DNA of 38,561 nucleotides from Alkalicoccus chagannorensis DSM 18086 (GCF_000429725.1 NZ_KE386946.1:1-38561); one strand, 5' to 3'. Positions 1 to 8,314 are shown, numbered from the stretch's first letter. Notes: a model not told the origin generated them from the letters alone. Made by a program: numbers and translations.

Positions 1-1
1 A

Positions 2-133
2 AAAATGAACATGAAGCTCGAAGGCCGCATTCGACAAGTGCGGTACTACGATGGGGACTACTACGATTCGATCCGCATGGGCGTGCTGCGCGAAGAGTGG
101 CAGAAGACTGCGGGAAAGAATCCCGTTCACTGA
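2..133 (+). CDS. GNAT-family N-acetyltransferase, C-terminal end (gene cut by window edge)
   Basis: An open frame enters from the left edge and stops at TGA 131-133, giving about 43 residues. The stretch RYYDGDYYDSIRMGVLREEW resembles the C-terminus of RimJ/RimL-type GNAT acetyltransferases, where an R-x-x-x-Y-x-D-G-x-Y-Y-D segment is followed by a Leu-rich end. The acetyl-CoA binding core lies outside the window, so the substrate cannot be judged. A ribosome binding site for the next reading frame starts 8 bases after the stop, so the two were probably co-transcribed. Confidence 0.7.
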   Translation, partial: KMNMKLEGRIRQVRYYDGDYYDSIRMGVLREEWQKTAGKNPVH

Positions 134-158
134 CAGCAGCAAAGGAGGCAGAGGATGC

Positions 159-530
159 ATGGAAGAACTGCTGGCTCGACTGGCATCATGGATACAAAAG
201 CAGCCGGACCGGCCTGTGATCGGCATCACCGGTCACGGTGCCGCCGGCAAAACGACGTTCGCCCAAAGCTTGATTGCCTGCCTCGGTGAAGACGTGAATC
301 ATCTGAACACCGATCCATATATTATGTCCAACGTGCGCCGGTACACGATGATGCACTATGACTATGAGGGGGAAACGCAGACGCATCCAATGACGGCCTG
401 CCATCCGGATGCCCATCATCTCGACGGGCTGGAGCGTGATATTCACATGATGCGCGCCGGCCTGGATTTCTATACGATCGACGCGTGGTACGACCGCATC
501 GGGGATGGGAGTAGAGCGGGAGGATGTTCC
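159..530 (+). pseudogene. Uridine-kinase-like P-loop kinase, 3'-truncated
   Basis: The start ATG at 159 follows AAAGGAGG (141-148). The first about 120 residues look like Firmicutes uridine-kinase-like P-loop proteins: Walker A is GITGHGAAGKTT (about residues 20-31), followed by LNTDPYI, YDYEGE, a TACHP segment and GLDFYTIDAWY. Family members are about 200 residues and continue after this point with a strand carrying an acidic residue and a lid region. Here similarity stops at about position 510-520. The frame stays open to 791, but it runs across a terminator hairpin and into the 3' end of the opposite-strand chemoreceptor gene, so that tail is not credible protein. A deletion has probably removed the 3' half. 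A functional short protein is unlikely because the phosphate-acceptor side is missing. Confidence 0.65.
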
Positions 531-660
531 CATCCAATCAAGAAAACAAAAGATACCGAGGCTGTGACTTCTACTGAGGGCTGCTGCCGGACGCAGGTTC
601 CAATGTCGCCGTCGCAGCAGGGAAGCAGTTCATGCACGCTGAAATCGAACCTGATTGAGG

Positions 661-699
661 AAAAAAGAACCGGCCCCGACAGTTGTGTCGGGGCCGGTT
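661..699 (-). terminator. Rho-independent terminator of the chemoreceptor gene
   Basis: A perfect 14-bp stem (668-681 with 686-699) closes a 4-base loop. Read on the minus strand it is followed by six T residues (plus-strand A run 661-666). It lies about 80 bases downstream of the chemoreceptor stop at 782. Confidence 0.85.
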
Positions 700-781
700 A
701 CAGCTGGCCGTGTGGTCTTGCTCGGCGTACGGAAGGGCCCGGGGGAGCCCGGCACGCCCCAGAAGAAGAAGGGGCATCCCG

Positions 782-2752
782 CTATACGTGAAAACGGTTT
801 GTTTTCTGCTGCAGTTCGGTGCTCAGGTCGTGCAGCTGCTCGGCAGATTCTCCCACCGAGTGGACCGCTTTGACCTGTTCATCCGCGGAGGCGGACACCT
901 CTTCCGCTGTAGCGGCTGCCTGTTCTGACACTTCCGCAATATCTGACATAGAGACAGCGATGTCTGTTTTGTACTGCTGTACCTGCTGCAGATCACCGCT
1001 CAACGATGCGATGGAGCTGCTCAGGTGATCGACAGAGCTGATGATCGACTGCATGGATTCATGTGTATCCTGAACGGAAGCCTGCTGTGTATCCTGCACC
1101 TCCCCGGCCTGCTGTATCGCCTGTTCCACCCGGCCGGTCTCTCCTTTCACATCGTCGAGCGTGCTGCGGATCTGGTCTGTTGCCTGCATCGACTGTTCGG
1201 CCAGTTTCCGGACTTCATCAGCTACGACCGCAAACCCCTTCCCCTGCTCTCCTGCACGTGCCGCTTCAATACTTGCATTCAGTGCCAGGAGATTCGTCTG
1301 GTCGGCAAATCCGGAAATCGTATCTACCACGAGAGTGACGTCTGCTGTTTTTGCGGCTAATTCCTGGACGGCCGTGTCCACTTCGCTGAACATGTTGGCT
1401 GTCGCAGCAGCATTGGCTTCAAGTGTCTGAAGACGTTCACTGCCGGTTTAATTCGCTTCGCGCATATGGCCGGACACGTCCGTCATATCGGCGGTCTGCT
1501 TTTCAGCTTGATCGATGCTTGCTGAAAGCTGCTGCATTTTATCATTGATGTCCTCAATGGCACCTGCCTGCTGCGTACTGCCTTTCGCCACGTCTTGTAC
1601 CGCATTGAAGATATCTTCACTCGTCGCGGCGGTCTCTTCCGATGTCGCGCTCAGCCCTTCCGACATGGATCTTGTATTGTCGGCAGAGCGCTGCAGGGAG
1701 CCGATCAGCTCCCGCAGCTGAGCCGTCATCATATTGAGGGCGGTCCCCAGTTCCCCAACCTCGTCCCTGCTGCGGACTGGCACTTCCTCCGTAAAGTTAC
1801 CTTCTGCAAGATTCCGGACGTGGTTACGCATTTCCCTCACCGGTCGGGTGAAGCGGCTTCCTGCAAAGTAAGCACCGACCATGCCGACAGCAAGTGCAGC
1901 GAAAGTTACGACGAGAAAAGTCTGCTGGATGGTGGAAAGCTCCTGGTAGAGCACGTCGTCATCGTAGTGGGCGACGATCGACCAGTCGAACCCATCAATC
2001 GTGCGGTGGTAGGCCGTTTCACCGCCGCTGCTGATGCTGCCGGCTTCTTGATCCGCAGCTGCCTGAGCTGTCAAGGAGCCTTCTGCAGCCTCCTCTCCAA
2101 TCTGTGCTTCATCGGTGTGCGCGATGATCAGTCCCTCGTCATCTACTAGCGCGAGTTCTCCTTCATAACCGATATCGACTGATTCCAGGGCGTCGACCAT
2201 GGCGTTCAGCGAAATGTCGACACTTTTTACCCCTCCAGTCTCAATGGTGCGGGCTGCCGTAATGACAAGCTCTCCTGTATCAATATCGATGTAGGGCGAC
2301 GTCCATGCTGTCGCTCCTTCATTTTCTTCTGCTTCGATGTACCATGGACGTTCGCGGACATCGAAGTCATCCGGCACGTCGATTTCCGGCGTGGATGTAA
2401 ACGAACCATCCTCTTCGCCGATATACATCAACTGTATGCCGTCATCGCCCTCCATGTAGGCTTCGTGAATGGAAGTGATGTCCTGCCAAGCGTCCTCTGC
2501 ATCATCGCCTGCCGCGAAGTTTTCCACCTGTGGGTTCTGCGCGAGCGTATCCACGGTGATATCGTACTTTTCCATGAATTCCTGTATATATCGTTCTGTG
2601 TCTTCTGTAAATGCTGTCGCATTCTCATCGACGGACTGTTCGATGTCACCTGCCAGTTGAAAATAGATGGTCACAGAGGTAATCAGCATCACGGCAATCA
2701 AAATAGCCGCAGCAGCTGCAACAAATTTCGCTTTCATCGAACGTTGTATCAT
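782..2752 (-). pseudogene. Methyl-accepting chemotaxis protein (dCACHE-HAMP-MA), interrupted by an in-frame TAA
   Basis: The frame starts at 2752 (MIQRSMKAKF), 7-8 bases after a GGGAGGGG ribosome binding site; a longer start at 2794 lacks one. Order of parts: TM1 (about residues 8-30), extracellular dCACHE-type sensor with the typical RERPWYIEA and AWTSPYID motifs (to about 270), TM2, HAMP (about 300-352) and a methyl-accepting signalling domain whose hairpin tip carries [20 protein letters not shown]. The same frame is broken once, at TAA 1448-1450 after about 434 residues. The downstream 221 codons are intact and end in a normal MCP C-terminus. No frameshift is involved. As read, the product would have sensor and HAMP but no kinase-control tip, so the gene is probably inactive, unless the stop is a sequencing error or is read through. 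The ligand is unknown. Confidence 0.9.
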
Positions 2753-3117
2753 ATGTATGCCCCTCCCAAGGTTGGTGAAACTTAAGTCATGCATAGTGTA
2801 GTTTAACGAAAATTCTGACCGGTTGTAAGGGACTATATACTCAAGTGTATGGATGTAATTGCTTCATTAATGGAGGGACTTGCAGGTCGAACAGGAAGGG
2901 GAAAAGCCATGACGGAGCTTTGACGCACAAAAAGCCGTGCTGCACGGCTGGAAGAAGGAGAGGGAGTTTGGCGGTTGTCATCGACCAAGACAGAGGTCTC
3001 GTTCATGTTAAAGAAAAAATCGGATGCCTTTTTCTTCACAAACAAGGAGCAGGCAGGAACCCTGCGTATGGCTGGACCTGACCTGCTCAGACAGTAGAGG
3101 ATCAACCTTTCAGCTGA
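2753..3117. other. Gene-free stretch between chemoreceptor and small membrane protein
   Basis: This holds the 5' region of the chemoreceptor and the 3' region of the small membrane gene, both on the minus strand. A hairpin with an A-rich left side (2929-2949) is listed separately. Another weak hairpin (7-bp stem) spans about 3105-3133 and overlaps the 3' end of the small gene. The open frames here have no ribosome binding sites or recognisable content. No convincing sigma-A or sigma-D promoter was seen upstream of the chemoreceptor. Confidence 0.5.
2929..2949 (-). terminator. Possible terminator of the small membrane protein gene
   Basis: A 7-bp stem (AGCCGTG/CACGGCT) with a 3-base loop is followed on the minus strand by five T residues (plus-strand A run 2929-2933). 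It lies about 170 bases past the stop at 3118, which is rather far, so the assignment is uncertain. Confidence 0.45.
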
Positions 3118-3306
3118 TTACAAAAATGAAAGGCTGAGGACGGTATAGGCTATTGCGGATAGTAAAAGGAAAGCGGAAAAGAAACCTGCCTTTTGATAGT
3201 TCGACCAATGACTCATCCACCCCCACCGCTTCTTGTCGCGGTCGAGCCAGTAAAAGTCGATAAGAACGGCAGCGAAGATAATAAGGACAGCGGCAAGCGT
3301 ACCCAC
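3118..3306 (-). CDS. Small two-helix membrane protein, function unknown
   Basis: A 62-residue product is expected from a GTG start at 3306, seven bases after AAAGGAG. An ATG 11 codons upstream (3339) is in frame but overlaps that ribosome binding site and has none of its own. Two hydrophobic helices (about residues 2-17 and 41-60) flank a charged, aromatic loop (DFYWLDRDKKRWGW). No family is recognised. The good ribosome binding site and clean helix-loop-helix layout argue that it is real. Confidence 0.6.
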   Translation of the reverse strand: MGTLAAVLIIFAAVLIDFYWLDRDKKRWGWMSHWSNYQKAGFFSAFLLLSAIAYTVLSLSFL

Positions 3307-3489
3307 AGCAAAACTCCTTTCTAAAATAAAGGTTTTCAATCAGTGGGACAGAAAGCCCATTTGTTATATGATACCATATTTTCCTTCATTCAGTATTCGT
3401 GTTTCCACATACCCTGCACCATCGGGCACGAACGGCAGGGCAGGAGGGGAGCTGGATGTAGTAGGATGATAAAGAAGGGGAGGGATACG

Positions 3490-4362
3490 ATGAAAGATTG
3501 GAATGAGGCGGTCGCGTATATGGAAGCCCGGCTGACCGGAGACATTGATGTTAAAAAAGCAGCGGCGGCTGCGGGGTGTTCGGAATTTCACTTCCGCCGT
3601 ATGTTTTCTATGCTGGCGGGCATTCCGCTTTCGGAATACATCCGTCGACGGCGGATGACGCTGGCCGCAGCTGAATTGATACAGACCGGGATGCGGGTGA
3701 TTGATGCTGCTGCAAAATATGGGTATGATTCCAGTGATGCGTTCACCCGGGCGTTCCGCAGTGTTCATGGCGTGACGCCCTCCGCGGTACAGCGGGAGTC
3801 CGTCTCGATTCGTTCCTATCCCCGCATTCACATTCAACTACAGATTACTGGAGGCGATGCTATGAACTGGAGAATCGAAGAAAAGCCGGCGTTTCGACTG
3901 ATTGGAAAGATGGAACGGGTGCCGATCGTTTTTGAAGGAGAAAATGAGCATATTTCTGCTATGTGGAAAAAGATGACGCAGGAGGAAATGGCTCAATTGC
4001 AGGCGTTGTCGGACATGGAACCGTCCGGCATCATTCAAGCAACGGCGGACTTCTCAGAAGGAAGAATGGAAGAAGAGGGGGACGTAAGCCACTACATCGG
4101 CGTTGTCTCTTCCCGAAAGGCACCGGAGCCTTTTTCCGAAAGGGAAGTCCCCGCTGGAACGTGGGCTGTATTCACAGCGAAAGGATCATTTCCGGAAGCG
4201 CTTCAGGAAACGTGGGGGCGGATTTATTCCGAATGGTTCCCGTCCAGCGGATATGAACAGACAGGCGGACCGGAAATGCTCTGGAGCGAACAGGAGGATA
4301 CAACAGATCCTGCCTTTCACAGTGAAATCTGGATCCCTGTCATTTATAACGGAAAAGAATAA
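3490..4362 (+). CDS. AraC-family regulator with C-terminal GyrI-like effector domain
   Basis: This 290-residue protein starts at ATG 3490 after GGGGAGGGA; the upstream in-frame ATG at 3343 has no ribosome binding site. Residues about 1-100 form two helix-turn-helix motifs of the AraC/XylS type (MEARLTGDIDVKKAAAAAGC, then SEFHFRRMFSMLAGIPLSEYI and the conserved A-x-x-Y-G-Y-x-S-x-D-A-F-x-R-A-F). After a short linker, residues about 125-290 match the GyrI/YdeE-like small-molecule binding fold (EEKPAFRLIGKMERV). With the HTH in front this resembles Rob/SoxS-plus-GyrI regulators that sense hydrophobic compounds. The target genes are not evident: the following genes are separated by a terminator and a repeat element. 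Confidence 0.85.
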   Translation: MKDWNEAVAYMEARLTGDIDVKKAAAAAGCSEFHFRRMFSMLAGIPLSEYIRRRRMTLAAAELIQTGMRVIDAAAKYGYDSSDAFTRAFRSVHGVTPSAVQRESVSIRSYPRIHIQLQITGGDAMNWRIEEKPAFRLIGKMERVPIVFEGENEHISAMWKKMTQEEMAQLQALSDMEPSGIIQATADFSEGRMEEEGDVSHYIGVVSSRKAPEPFSEREVPAGTWAVFTAKGSFPEALQETWGRIYSEWFPSSGYEQTGGPEMLWSEQEDTTDPAFHSEIWIPVIYNGKE

Positions 4363-4386
4363 AGAAAGAAGCACATCCAGTATTCC

Positions 4387-4420
4387 CCCACGTCAGAAGC
4401 AGGTCTGGCGTGGGTTTTCT
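4387..4420 (+). terminator. Terminator after the AraC-type regulator
   Basis: An 11-bp stem (4387-4397 with 4404-4414, one G-T pair) and 6-base loop are followed by TTTTCT. It begins 24 bases after the regulator stop codon. Confidence 0.85.
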
Positions 4421-4435
4421 GTGGAAAGAGTGATT

Positions 4436-4778
4436 AAGCTAATCCCTTTAGGGTTACGTCTGACGGCACAGCCGCGGAAATGAGGTGGATGAGGTGTAGG
4501 GCGTGTCCGTCGTTTGAAGCAGGAGCGGACGTTCGCGGCGGAGGAGCAGACGTTCAAGGGCTGAGAGCGGTCACTCAGAGGCACGGAGCAGTCATTCAAA
4601 AGCAAAAAGCGGACGCACGGGCGCTGGGCGGTCACTCAGGAAGCCGGAGCAGTCACTCAGCCGGCAGGGGCGGACGTTCAGCGAAGGCGAGCGGTCACTA
4701 AGCGCCCCCCTGCATTTCCGTCACCAACCACCTTCATACCGTCAGTGACCCAAGCCCCCTTTTCCGGTACACAGCCGC
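4436..4778 (+). repeat. Diverged single copy of the 21-bp-phased intergenic element
   Basis: Nine short elements beginning CGG or CAG (typical CGGTCACTC, CGGACGTTC, CAGTCACTC) start at 4526, 4547, 4568, 4589, 4610, 4629, 4650, 4671 and 4692, so the spacing is 21, 21, 21, 21, 19, 21, 21, 21. The left flank (4440-4485) has the CAGCCGCGGAAA segment and the right flank (about 4739-4765) has ACCGTCAGT and CCCAAGCC, both as in the other arrays. Bases between the element heads are strongly diverged from the 36-kb copies, yet the spacing is identical. It lies between a gene terminator and the promoter region of the next plus-strand gene. Confidence 0.85.
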
Positions 4779-4873
4779 TCTGATGCGACCGGCGCTTTAG
4801 GAAGAACCCCACGATTCCGGCGGCAACTATGGTATAGTCGACTACAGAAGGATAGGAACAAGGAGGAATATAG

Positions 4874-5239
4874 ATGGACACGCACGAGGATTACTTGGAG
4901 ACGCTGCAGCCGGAACAGCGCAGCCGCATGAGCGAGGTACTGCAATGGGTAAAGGAGACGTATCCCGATTTGACCCCGGTGATCAAATGGAAGCAGCCGA
5001 TGTTTACGAATCATGGTACGTTCATTATCGGCTTCAGCGCGTCTGCGAAACATCTGGCAGCCGCTCCCGAGCCCCAGGCGATCGACGCCCATGCAGAGGC
5101 CATCGAAGCGGCGGGACTGAACTATACGAAGCAGCTGATCCGCTTCCCATGGAAAAAAGAGATCCATTACGATCTGCTCCGGCAGCTGATCGACTTTAAC
5201 ATCGAAGACAAAGCCGGCCACACCTCCTTCTGGCGCTGA
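4874..5239 (+). CDS. DUF1801 (YdhG/frataxin-like fold) protein
   Basis: A 121-residue cytosolic protein with AGGAGGAAT just before ATG 4874. It matches the DUF1801 family: Y-L-E-T-L-x-P-E-Q-R-x-x-M near the N-terminus, PVIKWKQPMF (about 36-45), FIIGFSASAKHLAAAPEP and the C-terminal KQLIRFPWKK. B. subtilis YdhG (Fra), reported as a frataxin-like iron chaperone, belongs to this fold. The family is broad, so an iron role is inference. A second DUF1801 gene lies at 26578. There is no operon partner within 80 bases. Confidence 0.85.
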   Translation: MDTHEDYLETLQPEQRSRMSEVLQWVKETYPDLTPVIKWKQPMFTNHGTFIIGFSASAKHLAAAPEPQAIDAHAEAIEAAGLNYTKQLIRFPWKKEIHYDLLRQLIDFNIEDKAGHTSFWR

Positions 5240-5322
5240 ACGGTCTGCAAGACAGAGGTTTCCATTCCATGCTTCGAGGGAATCGCTTTCTAGACAGCAG
5301 AGGATAGAGGAGGAAAAACAAC

Positions 5323-6039
5323 ATGGAAGAACTTAAAGATATCGCAGGCAGTACAGCAGTGGTGACAGGAGCGAGCAGCGGGATCGGCGCTGGCATTGCA
5401 CGACGGCTGGCGGCTCAGGATGTGAATGTCGTCCTTGCGGCACGCCGCATAGAGAAGCTGGAAGAGCTGGAGCAGGAGCTGCAGGAAACCGGCAGCGGCG
5501 GCGTGCTGACGGTCCGGACCGATGTGACGAACCAGGTGGAAATGACGATGCTGGCGGATAAGGCGGCGGAGACGTTCGGCCAGGTCGATATTTATGTCAA
5601 TAACGCCGGGCAGATGCTGGCGGCACCCGTGCTGTCCGGAGAGGTGGATGCCTGGGATCAGATGATTGATGTAAACATCAAAGGCGTGCTGTACGGCGTC
5701 CATTCCGTTGTGCCCGGTATGATAGAGCGGGGCAGCGGTCATATCATCAACATCGCCTCGGTTTCCGGGTGGGAAGTGACGAAAATGAGCACCGTGTACA
5801 GCGCGACGAAATTCGCGGTCCGCGCGCTTTCCACCGGACTGGAGAAAGAACTCGCCAAAACTGGCGTGCGCGTCACGAATATTTCTCCGGGGATGGTCGA
5901 TTCCATAGAAGACGGCGAGTCGGCGTGGCACGGCGACCGCCGCAAGCTGGAAACGAACGATATCGCCCGGGCGGTCGTGTATGCGGTGACACAGCCGGAT
6001 TACGTCAATGTGAATGAAATCACCGTTCGTCCGGTGTAA
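5323..6039 (+). CDS. Short-chain dehydrogenase/reductase (NAD(P)-dependent)
   Basis: A 238-residue classical SDR starting at ATG 5323 after GAGGAGG. It shows the cofactor motif TGASSGIG (residues 15-22), the NNAG motif (93-96), a serine-rich strand IINIASVSG (141-149) and the catalytic Y159-x-x-x-K163 in YSATK. The RR at 41-42 after the second strand suggests NADP preference. The length is near the family norm of about 245. It resembles the YdfG/serine-dehydrogenase branch, but the substrate cannot be told. A terminator follows directly, so it is probably monocistronic. Confidence 0.9.
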   Translation: MEELKDIAGSTAVVTGASSGIGAGIARRLAAQDVNVVLAARRIEKLEELEQELQETGSGGVLTVRTDVTNQVEMTMLADKAAETFGQVDIYVNNAGQMLAAPVLSGEVDAWDQMIDVNIKGVLYGVHSVVPGMIERGSGHIINIASVSGWEVTKMSTVYSATKFAVRALSTGLEKELAKTGVRVTNISPGMVDSIEDGESAWHGDRRKLETNDIARAVVYAVTQPDYVNVNEITVRPV

Positions 6040-6045
6040 GCAGGA

Positions 6046-6076
6046 AGCCGGTCTGAAAGGTATCAGGCCGGCTTTT
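6046..6076 (+). terminator. Terminator after the SDR gene
   Basis: An 11-bp stem (AGCCGG.. pairing with ..CCGGCT, one G-T pair) and 5- to 6-base loop are followed by TTTT. It lies 7 bases past the stop codon. Confidence 0.85.
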
Positions 6077-6198
6077 GCAGTCGGTGATTGGCACGACGTC
6101 GCCTTACGCTGCGCGGAAAGAGCCGGCAGCGACTGCAGGCGCCGTGCCGGCCGGAAAGCGTTCTGCGCTTTCCAGCTTACATAAAGGAGGGGCTCGGA

Positions 6199-7068
6199 AT
6201 GAAGCGAGAGCAGGTGCTGTTCTGCGAAGGGGAAACCTGTATGGAATATACGGTGGAAGGGAGCGGGCCTCCGGTACTCGTGCTGCACGGAGGTCATTCG
6301 GACTGCCGGGAACGACTCGGAACCGAGGCGCTCACCGGAAGGCAGGTGATTCTGCCTTCGAGGCCGGGATACGGGAACACCAACGTGGATATCGGCCGCT
6401 GGATGGACGAGACGGCGGACTGGTACGAGAAGCTGCTGGACCATCTCGGCATCGGAGTCGTAGATGTAGTTGCCATGTCCGCCGGGGGTCCATCCGGCAT
6501 CCACTTCGCCGCACGCAAACCGGAGCGGGTTCGTTCGCTGACCCTTCAGGCCGCGGTCGTCATGCCATGGCTGACGCGGGAGGATCCGTTGTATAAAGGT
6601 GCGCAGGTCATGTTCCGCTCCCGCGTGGAACGTGTGACGTGGGGGATGATCCGGTTCGGCAGCAGGACGGTCCCGGAGAGGCTGTTTCAGCAGATGGCAT
6701 CGTCGTTCAGCCTCCTGCCGTGGAGTGAACTGCAGCACCGGGTCACCCCCTGGGAGAAAAATGACGTGCTGCAGCTGCTCACCCGGCAGCGGTCGCGCCG
6801 GGGATTTCTGCTGGATCTACACCATACCCAGAAGGACCATACGAAAAAGCTGTCGACCCTCACCTGCCCGGTGCTGATCCAGCACAGCCGGCTGGACGGG
6901 AGCGTGCCGTTTACACACGCAGAAGCAGCAGTCCGGGCGCGGCCCGATGCCCGGATGCAGGTCATCGACGGCTGGGGGCACTTAATCTGGTGCGGGCCGG
7001 CCGCGGCAGAAACTGCGGCGGGGCTGTGGACGTTTCTTGATGAACTGGACCACGAACGCGGAATGTAG
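6199..7068 (+). CDS. Alpha/beta-hydrolase fold protein
   Basis: A 289-residue protein with AAAGGAGG before ATG 6199; the in-frame ATG at 6088 lacks a site. The fold is visible as VLVLHGGHSD (oxyanion-hole HGG, residues 26-35), the nucleophile elbow A-M-S94-A-G-G (the usual first Gly is Ala), a late acid in HSRLDGSVPF and the catalytic His in GWGHLIWCG near the C-terminus. A cap region lies between. Such enzymes cleave esters, lactones or C-C bonds, and the sequence does not define the substrate. It precedes the phosphotransferase gene by 52 bases with no terminator between, so the two may be co-transcribed. Confidence 0.85.
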   Translation: MKREQVLFCEGETCMEYTVEGSGPPVLVLHGGHSDCRERLGTEALTGRQVILPSRPGYGNTNVDIGRWMDETADWYEKLLDHLGIGVVDVVAMSAGGPSGIHFAARKPERVRSLTLQAAVVMPWLTREDPLYKGAQVMFRSRVERVTWGMIRFGSRTVPERLFQQMASSFSLLPWSELQHRVTPWEKNDVLQLLTRQRSRRGFLLDLHHTQKDHTKKLSTLTCPVLIQHSRLDGSVPFTHAEAAVRARPDARMQVIDGWGHLIWCGPAAAETAAGLWTFLDELDHERGM

Positions 7069-7120
7069 CGGGGCAGCACGGCCTGCTTCAACATCTGTCA
7101 CGATAAAAAGGAGAGATAGC

Positions 7121-8032
7121 ATGAACGAGAGTGAGGTATTTGCCCTGGCAGAATCGCACGACTTGATTCTCCAGCCGAGTACAATCCGCATAGATGAGTC
7201 TGGGGTCGATTTTACCGCTGCCTCGGCAGAAGATCATAAAGGACGTCGGTGGCTGCTGCGGATGCCGCGCCGGGAAAGCTCGATGCGGTCGGCTGCGAGA
7301 GAGAAGCAGCTGCTCGACTACCTGCAGGATGCCGCATTTGAAGTACCGGAGTGGCGCATTTTCTCAGAAACGCTCATCGCGTATCCGCTGCTCTCCGGCG
7401 AGCCTGCGGCGGTGATCGACAAGGAGTTGATGGACTATGTCTGGAAGCTCGAGCGGAACCCGGTGCCGCAGACGTATACCGAGTCACTGGCGGAGGTGCT
7501 TGCAGAACTGCACCGGACGCCGGAAGCACCGGTGGAAACAGCCGGCCTGCCGGTGACGCGGGCGGAAGATATCCGGCTGGCCATGGAGTCGAGGATGACG
7601 TGGGTGAAGGCCCGGTATGATGTGCACCCGGCACTTCAGGAACGGTGGGATACGTGGCTGGCGGACATGGATCTCTGGCCGGACTATGCCGGGCTGCTGC
7701 ACGGCGACCTGCATCCAGGCCACATCCTGATTGACGATACGAGCCGGGTCACCGGTCTGATTGACTGGACCGAAGCGGCCGTCGGTGACGTGTCGCCGGA
7801 TTTCCTGACGCATTACCTGCTGTTCGGGGAGGAGGCGCTCGATGATTTGATCACCGCCTACGAACAGGCAGACGGTCGGACGTGGCCGGGAATGAAGCGC
7901 CATATTATCGAAATGATGACCACTTCCGGGATCACGACAGCAGAGTATGCGGAAGTATCCGGGCTGAAAGAAATGCATGAAACGGCAGCGGCGATGCTCG
8001 CCTCCCCCGATGGGAGCGGAAAACAAGGTTGA
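7121..8032 (+). CDS. Macrolide 2'-phosphotransferase-like kinase (Mph/YcbJ family)
   Basis: A 303-residue protein starting at ATG 7121 after AAAAGGAGAG. It has the aminoglycoside/macrolide phosphotransferase fold: N-lobe with a RWLLRMPRR strand, C-lobe Brenner motif LLHGDLHPGH (catalytic Asp about residue 196) and the metal-binding GLIDWTEAAVGD (about 211-222). The overall pattern, including MDYVWKLERNP and the DFLTHYLLFGEE segment, fits the Mph family including B. subtilis YcbJ (called Mph(K)). These enzymes inactivate macrolides by GTP-dependent 2'-O-phosphorylation. It lies directly before an attenuator-controlled ABC-F gene, which supports an antibiotic role; resistance itself is inferred. 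Confidence 0.85.
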   Translation: MNESEVFALAESHDLILQPSTIRIDESGVDFTAASAEDHKGRRWLLRMPRRESSMRSAAREKQLLDYLQDAAFEVPEWRIFSETLIAYPLLSGEPAAVIDKELMDYVWKLERNPVPQTYTESLAEVLAELHRTPEAPVETAGLPVTRAEDIRLAMESRMTWVKARYDVHPALQERWDTWLADMDLWPDYAGLLHGDLHPGHILIDDTSRVTGLIDWTEAAVGDVSPDFLTHYLLFGEEALDDLITAYEQADGRTWPGMKRHIIEMMTTSGITTAEYAEVSGLKEMHETAAAMLASPDGSGKQG

Positions 8033-8057
8033 TGATGTTTCCCATGTGAGGTATGAT
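8029..8057 (+). promoter_or_regulatory. Sigma-A promoter of the ABC-F leader
   Basis: TTGATG (8029-8034), a 17-base spacer and TATGAT (8052-8057). The -35 box overlaps the stop codon of the phosphotransferase gene. Transcription would begin near 8064, giving a leader of about 250 bases. Confidence 0.6.
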
Positions 8058-8063
8058 GCAAGT

Positions 8064-8314
8064 ATTACAAGGAAAGAGGGTGAACGGTAGGCACATGAAG
8101 TACTAATCCTATTCCAACGAACATCGAACAGCATCAGGCGAAAAACCACTTCCGACGGGAAGTCTCTTTGCTATGAGCTGTCTGCGTTCAGAATAGGATG
8201 TACATGATGCCTGCATATCCCTCTGCGGCAACGTATACCTTCTGTTCTGGACGTATGTCCAATCACGAACAGAAGGCTTTTTTGCGTTCTGTTCCAACAA
8301 GGGAGCGGATAGTG
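8064..8314 (+). promoter_or_regulatory. Attenuator leader of the ABC-F gene, with possible leader peptide
   Basis: This untranslated region ends in a perfect terminator (listed separately) before the ABC-F start. Near its 5' end is a tiny frame ATG AAG TAC TAA (8095-8106), with a possible in-frame GTG at 8080 and an AAAGAGGGTGA ribosome binding site. The sequence around the tiny stop codon (8106-8114) pairs perfectly over 9 bp with 8191-8199, and flanking GTAC segments extend this. A GAACAG at 8126-8131 could pair with the 5' arm of the terminator (CTGTTC, 8242-8247). A drug-stalled ribosome on the leader peptide could therefore switch the fold. Such leaders are known for vmlR/vga-type genes; the mechanism here is inferred. 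Confidence 0.65.
8238..8283 (+). terminator. Intrinsic terminator inside the ABC-F leader
   Basis: A perfect 10-bp stem (8238-8247 with 8267-8276) is followed by six T residues. It ends about 30 bases before the ABC-F start codon, so it acts on the leader and not on an upstream gene. Confidence 0.85.

Noticed and set aside
2833-3105. Minus-strand 90-codon frame between chemoreceptor and small membrane gene
   Set aside because: There is no ribosome binding site, the composition is not protein-like, and it contains the hairpin at 2929-2949.
6077-6198. Hairpin GGAAAGCG...CGCTTTCC before the alpha/beta hydrolase as a riboswitch
   Set aside because: No known aptamer core is present and no T run follows. 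It is probably chance pairing in GC-rich DNA, and similarity to the 17-kb and 28-kb repeats is too weak to claim.
5290-6738. Long minus-strand open frame opposite the SDR and hydrolase genes
   Set aside because: It is antisense to two well-supported genes and the intergenic terminator, has no family features and no ribosome binding site. It is a result of high GC in third codon positions.
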